Source: an uncultured Clostridia bacterium
GTDB taxonomy: Bacteria; Bacillota; Clostridia; TANB77; CAG-508
Length of the DNA stretch: 23,014 nucleotides
Reading direction: 5' to 3'
Assembly (NCBI GenBank): GCA_934149275.1
Contig: CAKPEG010000020.1
Location: 1-23,014, forward strand
A program made the translations under genes and the position numbers. Under the pieces are notes generated by a model. The model did not search any database. It saw only the letters and a list, made by a program, of their open reading frames with translations, and was not told where the DNA came from. This document shows, in pieces, positions 1-7,367 of the stretch. Position 1 is the first letter of the stretch, and the number at the start of each line of letters is the position of its first letter.

Positions 1-118
1 CACATACCTTACACTTCAGTACTACTTCATTCCTTTCTCCAACAAATGCTTAACAAAAGCAGACTATTTATAATATTTGCACTTATTATATTTTTGTCCA
101 CGTCTTTGTTCGCATGCA

Positions 119-190
119 AAATTTGCAAAGCAAATTTCTGTGTATTGTTATTTTTATATAATAGGAATTTCAAAAAAGCTTCCTATAATA
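119..190. other. Non-coding end of the window with two inverted repeats
   Basis: The 219 bases beyond the rseP stop hold no convincing gene. Two inverted repeats are visible. One has 8-bp arms at 119-126 and 130-137 with a 3-nt loop. The other pairs 157-167 with 180-190 over 11 bp with one mismatch around a 12-nt loop. The second could end the rseP transcript, but neither strand has a proper T tract after it, so the terminator reading is weak. Confidence 0.3.
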
Positions 191-219
191 AAATAAAGTC
201 TTTTATCTAATTGTACACT

Positions 220-1476
220 TTAGAAAAATCTTAAAATATCAAAATACGAAATATAAATTGATAATAATATTAATAGTGAGAATCCTACCATCTGAATCCA
301 AATTTCAACACTTTCTTTTAGTGGCTTTCTTCTAATTGCTTCAATTAAAAGAATCAATATTTTTCCACCATCAAGCGCTGGAAATGGTAATAAGTTTGTT
401 ATACCTAATGACAATGAAATCAAAGCCATTAAATATATAAAATCAGCTAATCCTTTAGTAGAAGCAACTGTTTTTGAAATTCCAATTGGACCCATCATTT
501 GATCAACAGATACTCCACCTGTAAACATTGTTTTAACATTATCAGCTAATGATATAATAAAGTTTCCTGTTTCAAACCATGCATAATAAAATCTTGTTGG
601 AAAATTCTTATCTGCAACTTTAAAAATAACACCTAAATAATAATTATAATAATCATTTGGAGTAATATTAAATGTTTCTTCATTTTCTCCTCTTTTTACC
701 TTGATAGAAACTTCACCATCAGTTTCATTTAAAACATTAGTTAATTTTTCATAATCGTTTTCAACATTCTCGCCATTTATTTCTAATATAATATCACCAA
801 CTTGCAATATATTCTTAGTAGGTGATTTATCAAACATATAAGAAATTTTAGTACTATTTTCACTCTCTGTATCTAAATAAACACCTAACGTTCTTGTTTT
901 AATTTCAGTTGGATTTACTACAAATTCTTTAATTTCACCGTTTCTTTTTACCTTTACCTTCAATGGATTAGAAGTATTTTTAGCTAAAAGTTTTGTAACA
1001 TCTTTAGTAATAAAAACATGTTTATCATTTATTGAAACAATTTCATCTCCTGCCAATATTCCAGCCTGTTTTGCATCATATCCATCATTAACAATATCAA
1101 TATTTTTAGATGCAAAATTTCCAATTGAAAAAATAACAAGAAAATAAATTAATATACCAAAAGCAATATTTACAAGTCCACCTGCTGCAACAATAGCAAT
1201 TCTTTTAGAAATTGATTGTTTTGAAAAAGATCTTTCATCATCAGATCTTTCTTCTTCACCAAGCATACTTACAAAGCCACCTAAAGGTATCATTCTAATT
1301 GAATATACAGTCTCACCTTTCTTTTTAGAAAAAAGTTGCTTGCCAAATCCAATAGAAAATTCATTTACTTTAACCTTAAAGAATTTTGCAACTAAGAAAT
1401 GACCACCTTCATGAATTAAAACAAGGAAACCTAGTACAAAAATAATTTTTATCGCATTTAATAAAAATGTAAACAA
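220..1476 (-). CDS. rseP: RseP-type site-2 intramembrane zinc metalloprotease
   Basis: This is a membrane-embedded protease (M50 family) that cleaves anti-sigma factors or signal-peptide remnants inside the membrane. The zinc-binding HEGGH lies at residues 22-26 in the first membrane segment. Two PDZ-like regions occupy about residues 120-290, and the C-terminal membrane part carries the second conserved motif NLLPFPALDGG near residue 370. Length (418 aa) is normal for the family. The start is TTG at 1476: a strong GGAGG lies 6 nt upstream and overlaps the end of cdsA, and there is no competing ATG. It is the last visible gene of the pyrH-frr-uppS-cdsA-rseP cluster and is tightly coupled to cdsA. 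The window also holds an RsiV-like anti-sigma factor that could be a substrate, but that link is inference only. Confidence 0.95.
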   Translation of the reverse strand: MFTFLLNAIKIIFVLGFLVLIHEGGHFLVAKFFKVKVNEFSIGFGKQLFSKKKGETVYSIRMIPLGGFVSMLGEEERSDDERSFSKQSISKRIAIVAAGGLVNIAFGILIYFLVIFSIGNFASKNIDIVNDGYDAKQAGILAGDEIVSINDKHVFITKDVTKLLAKNTSNPLKVKVKRNGEIKEFVVNPTEIKTRTLGVYLDTESENSTKISYMFDKSPTKNILQVGDIILEINGENVENDYEKLTNVLNETDGEVSIKVKRGENEETFNITPNDYYNYYLGVIFKVADKNFPTRFYYAWFETGNFIISLADNVKTMFTGGVSVDQMMGPIGISKTVASTKGLADFIYLMALISLSLGITNLLPFPALDGGKILILLIEAIRRKPLKESVEIWIQMVGFSLLILLSIYISYFDILRFF

Positions 1477-1486
1477 TTAACTCCTC

Positions 1487-2305
1487 CTAAATTAATAATG
1501 TTATTAAATAATACGCAAATGGCGCAGCAAAAATAACACTATCAAATCTATCTATAATTCCGCCATGTCCTGGTAATAAATTAGAAAAATCTTTAACTTC
1601 TGCATATCTTTTTATACAAGAAGCTGAAAAATCACCAATTTGTCCAAGTACAGTAATAATTAATCCAATAATAGTTATTAATAAATAATTTATATTAAAA
1701 TCAAAGAAATTATTAAATATTACAGTAGCTAAAACAACTAAAAGCACACCACTAACTGTCCCTGCAATACATCCTTCAATAGATTTCTTTGGACTAATCT
1801 TACTAAATCTATGCTTTCCAAACTTAACGCCTATTAAATATGCAAAAATATCACTTCCCCAAGTTGCTAAAAATAAATATGCAATATAAAATTTTCCCAA
1901 ACTTCTGCCATTGCTTTCATATCCATATAATAAAGCTACAAATGAGAAAAATCCAACAATATATAAAATTCCAAATAGAGTCATTGCAATATCCGCTGCA
2001 TTGGTTTTCATGTCCGTAAATACAACATGCATAAACAAAATAGCTATCAGCGAAAGTATTATTATTGCTAAGTATTCAACCATATAATTACTTGGAATAA
2101 CATGTAATAATGCAATACTAGCTGCTGCCACATATCCTATCCAATAAACAGGATTAAATTTATGAGCAACGCACTTCATATATTCATATATTCCCATAAT
2201 AGCTAAAACAGCCATAATAACATCTAATATATATTTATTACCAAAAATCAAAATTATCAAAACTGCAGGCAATCCGATAATCGTAGTTAAGGATCTTTTA
2301 ATCAT
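1487..2305 (-). CDS. cdsA: Phosphatidate cytidylyltransferase (CDP-diacylglycerol synthase)
   Basis: The enzyme makes CDP-diacylglycerol from phosphatidic acid and CTP at the cytoplasmic membrane, feeding phosphatidylglycerol and cardiolipin synthesis. The 272-aa protein is a chain of hydrophobic membrane segments. It ends with the family signature: SCIKR, then KD, then PGHGGIIDRFDS near residues 228-256. Length is typical. The ATG at 2305 is preceded by AGGAGA at good spacing. The stop codon (TAG) lies inside the ribosome binding site of rseP, so the two are very probably translated together. The usual neighbour dxr is absent between this gene and rseP. Confidence 0.95.
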   Translation of the reverse strand: MIKRSLTTIIGLPAVLIILIFGNKYILDVIMAVLAIMGIYEYMKCVAHKFNPVYWIGYVAAASIALLHVIPSNYMVEYLAIIILSLIAILFMHVVFTDMKTNAADIAMTLFGILYIVGFFSFVALLYGYESNGRSLGKFYIAYLFLATWGSDIFAYLIGVKFGKHRFSKISPKKSIEGCIAGTVSGVLLVVLATVIFNNFFDFNINYLLITIIGLIITVLGQIGDFSASCIKRYAEVKDFSNLLPGHGGIIDRFDSVIFAAPFAYYLITLLI

Positions 2306-2322
2306 AATATTTCTCCTATAAA

Positions 2323-3030
2323 TTATTTTGCTCCAAATTTTCTATTTCTTTTTTGATATTCTTTTATTGCAAAATCAATATCATCTTCTGAAAAATCAGG
2401 CCAATATTTATCCATAAACAAATATTCAGAATAAACTGACTGCCATGTTAGAAAACCACTAGTTCTTAATTCACCACTGGTTCTAATAATCAAATCAGGA
2501 TCTGGAATCTCTTTTGTATATAAATAATTATTCACTAAATTTTCATTAATGTCTTCAATTTTTATTTTTCCATCTTTAACATCTTGCGCAATATTTTTTA
2601 CAGCATGCACAATTTCATCTCTACCGCCATAGTTAATACAAATCGAAAAATAAATTCCATCATTATCTTTAGTTCTTTCTTCACATTTTTTTATGCTTTT
2701 TTGTAAACCAGGTGTTAATGCTGATATATCACCTAAAACTTTAACTTTTATATTTTCTGTATCAGCTCTTTTAGCATAATCATCAAGATATGTTTTCAAA
2801 AGCAACATTAAAGCACTAACCTCTTCACTAGTTCTTTTCCAATTTTCTGTTGAAAAAGCATATACAGTAATATATTTTATTCCAGCTTTTTTAGCATATC
2901 TTACAATTTTCTCTAAAGTTTTAGCACCTTCTTTATGTCCTAATCTATAATCGATATTTCTTTTCCTTGCCCATCTTCTATTGCCATCCATAATAATAGC
3001 CACATGAGTAGGTATATTATTTTCTTCCAT
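2323..3030 (-). CDS. uppS: Isoprenyl (undecaprenyl) diphosphate synthase
   Basis: This cis-prenyltransferase builds undecaprenyl diphosphate, the lipid carrier for peptidoglycan and other wall polymers, from farnesyl and isopentenyl diphosphate. The N-terminal signature HVAIIMDGNRRWA contains the catalytic Asp. The middle has INYGGRDEI, and the C-terminal substrate-binding block RTSGELRTSGFLTWQ is present; its usual SNF is SGF here. The start is uncertain. In-frame options are TTG 3051, ATG 3042 and ATG 3030. The only purine-rich tract (AAGGGA) lies just before ATG 3042 (too close) and 12 nt before ATG 3030 (somewhat far). I chose 3030 because TTG 3051 has no binding site. The protein is 235-242 aa depending on the start. 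It lies directly after frr in the cluster. Confidence 0.93.
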   Translation of the reverse strand: MEENNIPTHVAIIMDGNRRWARKRNIDYRLGHKEGAKTLEKIVRYAKKAGIKYITVYAFSTENWKRTSEEVSALMLLLKTYLDDYAKRADTENIKVKVLGDISALTPGLQKSIKKCEERTKDNDGIYFSICINYGGRDEIVHAVKNIAQDVKDGKIKIEDINENLVNNYLYTKEIPDPDLIIRTSGELRTSGFLTWQSVYSEYLFMDKYWPDFSEDDIDFAIKEYQKRNRKFGAK

Positions 3031-3054
3031 TATAATATTCATTCCCTTCAAAAA

Positions 3055-3603
3055 TTAGATTGACATTATTTCTTTTTCTTTCTTTTCTGTAATAACGTCT
3101 ATTTCAGCAATTTTCTTATCTGTTAATTTTTGAATTTGATCTTCTGCTTTTTTTAGCTCATCTTCAGTCATCAAAGATTCTTTCTCCATAGCTTTTGCTT
3201 CATCGATGCCATCTCTTCTTATTGCTCTTATTGCAACCTTTGATTCTTCAGCAATTTTCTTAACATCTTTAACTAACTCTTTTCTTCTTTCTTCTGTTAA
3301 TTCTGGGAAAGATAAACGAATTACTTTACCATCATTATTTGGATTTAAACCTATATCTGATGCAAGAATAGCTCTTTCAATTTCTTTTAAAACACTAACA
3401 TCCCAAGGTTGAATAACAATTAATCTAGCTTCTGGAACTGAAATCCCAGCAACTTGATTTATTGGTGTAGGAACACCATAGTACTCTACTGTAATTTTAT
3501 TTAGTATTGCTGGATTAGCTCTACCAGCTCTTATTTCTGAAAAATTTTCTTCTAAAACACTTAATGTTTTATTCATTCTCTCTTCTAATTTGTCAAATTC
3601 CAT
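3055..3603 (-). CDS. frr: Ribosome recycling factor
   Basis: RRF splits post-termination ribosomes together with EF-G in the cytoplasm. The 182-aa protein matches the family along its length. EIRAGRANP near residue 22, YYGVPTPINQVA near 42, an IQPWD segment, then the hinge and long helix with LTEERRKELVKDVKKIAEE and AIRAIRRD are all visible. ATG 3603 has AAGGAGAG 7 nt upstream. It sits 16 bp after pyrH, the standard order. A short plus-strand reading frame inside this gene is an antisense shadow. Confidence 0.97.
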   Translation of the reverse strand: MEFDKLEERMNKTLSVLEENFSEIRAGRANPAILNKITVEYYGVPTPINQVAGISVPEARLIVIQPWDVSVLKEIERAILASDIGLNPNNDGKVIRLSFPELTEERRKELVKDVKKIAEESKVAIRAIRRDGIDEAKAMEKESLMTEDELKKAEDQIQKLTDKKIAEIDVITEKKEKEIMSI

Positions 3604-3619
3604 GTTTTTTCTCTCCTTT

Positions 3620-4315
3620 TTATTTTACTATTGTTCCTATATTTTCACCTTTTGCAGCTCTTACAATATTTTCAGTATCTTGTAGGGCAAAAACAAATAA
3701 AGGAATATTGTTATCTCTACAAACAGCAATAGCTGAAGCATCCATAACTTTTAAATCTTTATTTAAAACTTCATCATATGTAATTTCTGTATATTTGATA
3801 GCATTAGGATCAACTTTTGGATCTGCTGAATAAACTCCATCAATTGTTTTAGCAACAAGAATTACATCTGCACCTATTTCAGCAGCTCTTAATGCAGCAG
3901 CTGAATCAGTTGAAAAGTATGGAAGTCCTGTTCCTCCTCCAAAAATAACAACAGCTCCTTCATTAAAACATTTTTCCGCATCTCTTTTTGTAAAAGTATC
4001 TGCAACTTGAACCATAGTCATTGATGTTTGTACAACAGCCTTTACACCTTTTGATTCTAAAGCATCTTTTATAGCCAAAGAATTCATAATCGTAGCAAGC
4101 ATTCCCATATAATCAGAAGTAACTCTTTCCATTTTATAGCCATTTTTTCCTCTCCAGAAATTACCTCCTCCTGTAACGATACCAACTTGTATTCCCATTT
4201 CAACAAGTTTTACAACCTTTGAACAAATATCGTCTACTACATTTGCATTAATTCCTGTTTTTTGTTCTCCAGCCATAGCTTCACCACTTAATTTTAAAAG
4301 AACTCTTTTATACAT
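3620..4315 (-). CDS. pyrH: UMP kinase
   Basis: This bacterial-type (amino-acid-kinase fold) UMP kinase phosphorylates UMP to UDP with ATP. Visible motifs are YKRVLLKLSGEA at residues 2-13, GIVTGGGNFWRG near 45, MLATIMNSLAIKDALES, and the uridylate-binding GGGTGLPYFSTDSAAALRA followed by the DGVYSADPK loop. Length 231 aa is slightly short but normal. ATG 4315 has AGGAG 11 nt upstream. It is the first visible gene of the frr-uppS-cdsA-rseP cluster; rpsB and tsf, which often precede it, are not here. Functionally it follows on from the uracil salvage fusion 1 kb away, which would supply UMP. Confidence 0.97.
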   Translation of the reverse strand: MYKRVLLKLSGEAMAGEQKTGINANVVDDICSKVVKLVEMGIQVGIVTGGGNFWRGKNGYKMERVTSDYMGMLATIMNSLAIKDALESKGVKAVVQTSMTMVQVADTFTKRDAEKCFNEGAVVIFGGGTGLPYFSTDSAAALRAAEIGADVILVAKTIDGVYSADPKVDPNAIKYTEITYDEVLNKDLKVMDASAIAVCRDNNIPLFVFALQDTENIVRAAKGENIGTIVK

Positions 4316-4455
4316 TTTTTAAACAACTCCTATCTTAATATACTTTTCACATTCTATCATATTATATATAATCATGCTACAAATTTTTTAACTTTTTTTA
4401 TATTTTTTCTTTACATTATTAGAAGAAAAGTAAACGTTTTTAGTATTTGTACTCA

Positions 4456-4637
4456 TAATAAAAAGAAGAAGGTTAAATAAAATTTTTGAATCACCGCGCA
4501 GGGACCAAACGAACGAAGTGAGTTCGCTTGAAGCATTCTACCCGTTTTGAAAATAAAAATAGTAAATTTTTATTTTCAAATTTCGAAGAATGCGACAGCA
4601 AGGTGTGAAAAAATTTTATTTAACCTTCTCTTTTATT
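4456..4637. repeat. Nested inverted-repeat element (MITE-like or structured RNA)
   Basis: Perfect 21-bp arms at 4467-4487 and 4609-4629 extend imperfectly to about 4456 and 4637. Inside are further nested palindromes. CACC/GGTG continues the outer stem at 4492-4495 and 4602-4605. A 5-bp hairpin with a 7-nt loop lies at 4510-4526. GCATTCT at 4533-4539 pairs with AGAATGC at 4587-4593. A perfect 15-bp stem with a 5-nt loop pairs 4546-4560 with 4566-4580. The remaining intergenic DNA up to pyrH (4316-4455) is AT-rich, and I see no clear promoter in it. The GC-richer core stands out from the surroundings. No protein is encoded and no clear target-site duplication is visible. Confidence 0.7.
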
Positions 4638-4642
4638 CCACA

Positions 4643-4670
4643 AAAATGGAGAAAAGATTAACTTTTCTCC
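4643..4670 (-). terminator. Intrinsic terminator overlapping the stop codon of the 111-aa gene
   Basis: A perfect 9-bp stem (4648-4656 with 4662-4670) has a 5-nt loop and is followed on the minus strand by ATTTTTG. The TAA stop of the upstream gene is in the loop, so the last codons form one arm of the stem. Confidence 0.75.
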
Positions 4671-4993
4671 CATCTAACCAATCTAATATCCTTATACTTC
4701 GACAAGACCTCCATATACTTCTGATAATCCTCTTCCCATAGTACGTTAGGGACTTTATCAAAAGCATCAAACACTCTCTCAGCTTCACGCAAAAAAACTA
4801 ATTGTTCATTTGTTGTTAACTTCTCATACTTCTTTGAAAACGCATATAATTTATCTAAAGTCTCATTAGCTTTAATAAAAGACCAAAAATCTTTTACATT
4901 CATTCCAGCCATCTTTATCTGAAATACCGCTAACGCGATCAACATAACAATTATAAGAAGAAGCATAAAAACAATCACAAGAAACCCTGTCAT
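4658..4993 (-). CDS. Small membrane-anchored protein of unknown function
   Basis: I do not recognise this 111-aa protein. Residues 3-28 form one strongly hydrophobic membrane segment. A soluble, charged, probably helical part follows (residues 29-111), rich in Lys, Glu, Asp and aromatic residues and ending in RLVRWEKS. There is no signal-peptidase motif, so a single-pass anchor is likely. The ATG at 4993 has AAGGAG 7 nt upstream and a good promoter at 5024-5052, which supports a real gene. Its terminator overlaps its own stop codon. It is a single-gene unit, divergent from the uracil gene and upstream of pyrH; the location says nothing firm about its role. Confidence 0.75.
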   Translation of the reverse strand: MTGFLVIVFMLLLIIVMLIALAVFQIKMAGMNVKDFWSFIKANETLDKLYAFSKKYEKLTTNEQLVFLREAERVFDAFDKVPNVLWEEDYQKYMEVLSKYKDIRLVRWEKS

Positions 4994-5023
4994 CTGTTTA
5001 CTCCTTTGTATAAATCTATTTGG

Positions 5024-5052
5024 ATTATAACATATAGAAAAAAAGATATCAA
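5024..5052 (-). promoter_or_regulatory. Promoter of the 111-aa membrane protein gene
   Basis: On the minus strand the -35 TTGATA (5047-5052) and the -10 TATAAT (5024-5029) are separated by exactly 17 bp, a near-consensus vegetative sigma promoter about 30 nt before the start codon. Confidence 0.8.
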
Positions 5053-5138
5053 TAATATAATCCTATTTTTTAAAATCTTTGCATCTCAACTCTGCCAAGG
5101 CTTTTGTCACTTGTTAAAAATAAAAAGCAAAAAAACTA

Positions 5139-5167
5139 TTGCATTATAAATCGATTTATAATATTAT
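5139..5167 (+). promoter_or_regulatory. Promoter of the uraA-upp leader
   Basis: The -35 TTGCAT (5139-5144) and -10 TATTAT (5162-5167) are 17 bp apart. Transcription would start near 5173-5175, about 10 nt before a small leader ORF. The -35 is weak (3 of 6), which fits a regulated promoter. The whole spacer is occupied by a palindrome. Confidence 0.6.
5143..5162. promoter_or_regulatory. 20-bp perfect palindrome in the promoter spacer (candidate operator)
   Basis: ATTATAAATC is followed directly by its exact reverse complement. The site touches both the -35 and -10 hexamers, where a dimeric repressor would block RNA polymerase. It is AT-rich DNA, so chance is possible, but a perfect 20-mer in this position is suggestive. 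I cannot assign it to a known regulator. Confidence 0.5.
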
Positions 5168-5183
5168 AACCAGGGTGCAAAAA

Positions 5184-5282
5184 ATGAAAAAATATATGAA
5201 TTATTTAACTGAAAAAAACGTAGCGAAAAAGAAAGCAAAAACTTTCTTCATTTTAACATCTCAATTAAATATTTTGATTTAA
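5184..5282 (+). CDS. Putative 32-aa leader peptide of the uracil gene
   Basis: A short ORF starts at ATG 5184, about 10 nt after the predicted transcription start, with AGGG upstream as a weak binding site. The product is 32 aa, basic in its first half (MKKYMNYLTEKNVAKKKAK) and hydrophobic near the end. Its TAA stop (5280-5282) overlaps the first bases of the terminator stem at 5281. A 7-bp hairpin (5229-5235 with 5242-5248) lies inside it, followed by a U-rich stretch. The arrangement resembles the UTP-sensing attenuator of E. coli pyrBI, where a ribosome close behind RNA polymerase prevents terminator folding. The peptide itself probably has no function. Translation is not proven. Confidence 0.45.
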   Translation: MKKYMNYLTEKNVAKKKAKTFFILTSQLNILI

Positions 5283-5310
5283 TACTAGATTTGTTTCTAG
5301 TATTTTTTTT
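5281..5310 (+). terminator. Intrinsic terminator (attenuator) in the uraA-upp leader
   Basis: A perfect 9-bp stem pairs 5281-5289 with 5296-5304 around a 6-nt loop and runs into a tract of eight T (5303-5310). It lies about 30 nt before the fusion start codon and after the predicted promoter, so it can control only the fusion gene: a transcription attenuator. Confidence 0.85.
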
Positions 5311-5341
5311 ATCCAAAAAAATTTTAAGGAGGTATTCTGTA

Positions 5342-7327
5342 ATGGAAGAAACAACAAAAAACAGCAAACTGATTTTAGACGTAAATGAAAAGCCAAAACT
5401 AGCACAATGGATTATATTGGCTCTACAACACGTATTTGCTATGTTTGGAGCAACAATTTTAGTTCCAATACTAGTAAATTCAACAGCAGGAGCAGAAGTT
5501 TTAACAATACCCGTAGCACTTGTTACATCAGGAATTGGAACATTAATTTATATTATATGTACTAGAGCAAAATCTCCTGTGTACCTTGGAAGCTCATTTG
5601 CATTCATTGCACCAATTGCAGCAGGTTATGCAAAAGGTGGAGTTGCAGGAGCAATGACAGGTATAATGATTGTAGGTATTATATATGTAATATTTTCAAT
5701 CATCATAAGACTAATAGGTAAAGATTGGATTCACAAGATTTTACCACCAGTTGTTATAGGTCCAATGATAATGATAATTGGTCTAGGTTTAGCACCAAAT
5801 GCAATAAGTCAAATAGGTCTTTCATCAGACACACAATTAGAATGGAAAGGCGTAATCGTAGCTTTAATAACATTTTTAACAACAGCACTAATAATGGTAA
5901 GAGGAAAAGGATTCTTAAAAATAATACCATTTTTAATAGGAATAATCGTAGGATACATAAGTGCAATATGCTTTGGATTAGTTGATTTTCAACCAATCTT
6001 AGATGCAGCATTCTTTAGCATTCCTAAATTCTCAATACCATTTTTAAACTATACTCCATCATTTGCAGCAGCTTTAACAATTGCACCAGTTGCATTAGTA
6101 ACAATTGCTGAACATATTGGAGATCACACAGCATTAAGTGCAATAATCGGAAAAGATTTATTAAAAAATCCAGGACTTGATAAAACACTTCTTGGAGATG
6201 GATTAGCAACATTTGTAGCAGGACTTCTTGGAGGACCAGCAAACACAACTTATGGTGAAAATACTTCAGTAGTTGGTATGACAAAAATCGCATCTGTTTG
6301 GGTAATTGGACTTGCAGCAATCTTTGCAATTTGCTTAGGATTCTTAGGAAAATTCACAGCAGTAGTTGGTACAATTCCTGACTGCGTACTTGGAGGCGTA
6401 TCTCTTCTACTTTATGGATTCATAGCAGTAAATGGTCTTAAAGTTTTAATTGAAAATAGAATTGATTTTGGAAAAAATAAAAACGTTATCCTTGCATCAA
6501 GCATGCTTGTATTAGGACTTGGCGGAGCAATGTTAGCATTCAATTATGGAGACTTCTCACTATCATTCTCTGGAATGAGTTTAGCCGCAATCGTAGGTAT
6601 TTTACTAAATCTATTATTACCAAATGAAAAAGAAGAAAACATTACAGAAACGCCAAATAATGATTCACAAACAAAGGAGCAAGAAAAAATGAGTAATTCA
6701 AAAAAAATAATCGAATTAAACCATCCACTAATTGAACATAAATTAGGAATATTAAGAAATAAAAACACAGGAACAAAAGAATTTAGAGAACTAGCCGGAG
6801 AAATTGCAACATTTCTTTGCTACAAAGCAATGGAAGATGCACAATTAGAAAATACAGAAATTGAAACACCTATATGCAAAATGAAAACTAAAAAATTAAA
6901 TGAAGATAAATATGCATTTGTTCCAATATTAAGAGCTGGAATGGGAATGCTTGATGGAGTAATAACAGTTATTCCAAATGCCAAAATTGGACATATTGGA
7001 ATGTACAGAGATGAAAAAACACATAAACCTGTAAACTACTTTTTCAAAGTTCCAAAAAATATTGATCAAAAAGAAGTTATACTTCTTGATCCAATGCTTG
7101 CAACAGGCGGAAGTGCAATCGATGCAATAGAATTATTAAAAGAAAAAAATGTTAAGAAAATAAAATTCTTATGTATAATCGCTGCACCAGAAGGACTAAA
7201 AAAAGTTCAAGAAAAACATCCAGATGTACAAATCTATTGTGCTAAAATAGATGATCACTTAAATGAAAATGCTTATATAGTACCAGGTTTAGGTGACGCT
7301 GGTGACAGAATATATGGAACAAAATAA
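5342..7327 (+). CDS. uraA-upp: Fused uracil permease and uracil phosphoribosyltransferase
   Basis: One 661-aa reading frame joins uracil uptake to its conversion with PRPP into UMP. Residues 1 to about 430 are an NCS2 permease with many membrane segments, the AEHIGDH block at 256-262 and NTTYGEN at 301-307 (E306 matches the substrate-site Glu of E. coli UraA). A hydrophilic linker of about 20 residues follows. Residues 450-661 are a complete UPRT: PILRAGMGM, the PRPP-binding loop DPMLATGGSA at 583-592, and the uracil-binding end VPGLGDAGDRIYG. ATG 5342 was chosen over upstream frame codons because AAGGAGG lies 9 nt before it, and the upstream part is the terminator. An internal AAAGGAG 9 nt before Met450 suggests that free UPRT can also be made. 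The usual state is two separate genes. Confidence 0.93.
   Translation: MEETTKNSKLILDVNEKPKLAQWIILALQHVFAMFGATILVPILVNSTAGAEVLTIPVALVTSGIGTLIYIICTRAKSPVYLGSSFAFIAPIAAGYAKGGVAGAMTGIMIVGIIYVIFSIIIRLIGKDWIHKILPPVVIGPMIMIIGLGLAPNAISQIGLSSDTQLEWKGVIVALITFLTTALIMVRGKGFLKIIPFLIGIIVGYISAICFGLVDFQPILDAAFFSIPKFSIPFLNYTPSFAAALTIAPVALVTIAEHIGDHTALSAIIGKDLLKNPGLDKTLLGDGLATFVAGLLGGPANTTYGENTSVVGMTKIASVWVIGLAAIFAICLGFLGKFTAVVGTIPDCVLGGVSLLLYGFIAVNGLKVLIENRIDFGKNKNVILASSMLVLGLGGAMLAFNYGDFSLSFSGMSLAAIVGILLNLLLPNEKEENITETPNNDSQTKEQEKMSNSKKIIELNHPLIEHKLGILRNKNTGTKEFRELAGEIATFLCYKAMEDAQLENTEIETPICKMKTKKLNEDKYAFVPILRAGMGMLDGVITVIPNAKIGHIGMYRDEKTHKPVNYFFKVPKNIDQKEVILLDPMLATGGSAIDAIELLKEKNVKKIKFLCIIAAPEGLKKVQEKHPDVQIYCAKIDDHLNENAYIVPGLGDAGDRIYGTK
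6673..6691 (+). promoter_or_regulatory. upp: Internal ribosome binding site and ATG for the UPRT domain
   Basis: Within the fusion, AAAGGAG (6673-6679) is followed by 9 nt and an in-frame ATG (6689-6691). Starting there gives a 212-aa protein beginning MSNSKKIIELNHP, close to the normal length of stand-alone UPRT (about 209 aa). It looks like the original upp start, kept after the permease stop was lost. Confidence 0.7.
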
Positions 7328-7367
7328 ATAAAAAGTAAAATAAAATTCTATTATTACATACAAATAA

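Noticed and set aside
1..60. Start of a further minus-strand gene at the window edge
   Set aside because: An AGAAAGGA-like tract is present, but the nearest ATG is followed by a stop after two codons, and nothing else can be confirmed before the edge.
4547..4741. A 64-codon plus-strand frame across the inverted repeat and the end of the 111-aa gene
   Set aside because: It has no ribosome site, crosses a terminator and its composition follows the repeat arms.
5291..5341. Longer N terminus for the uracil fusion starting upstream of 5342
   Set aside because: That stretch is the terminator and the ribosome binding site; AAGGAGG fits ATG 5342.
5168..5341. PyrR-binding loop in the uracil leader
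   Set aside because: I looked for the conserved anti-antiterminator loop of Bacillus pyr leaders and did not find it.
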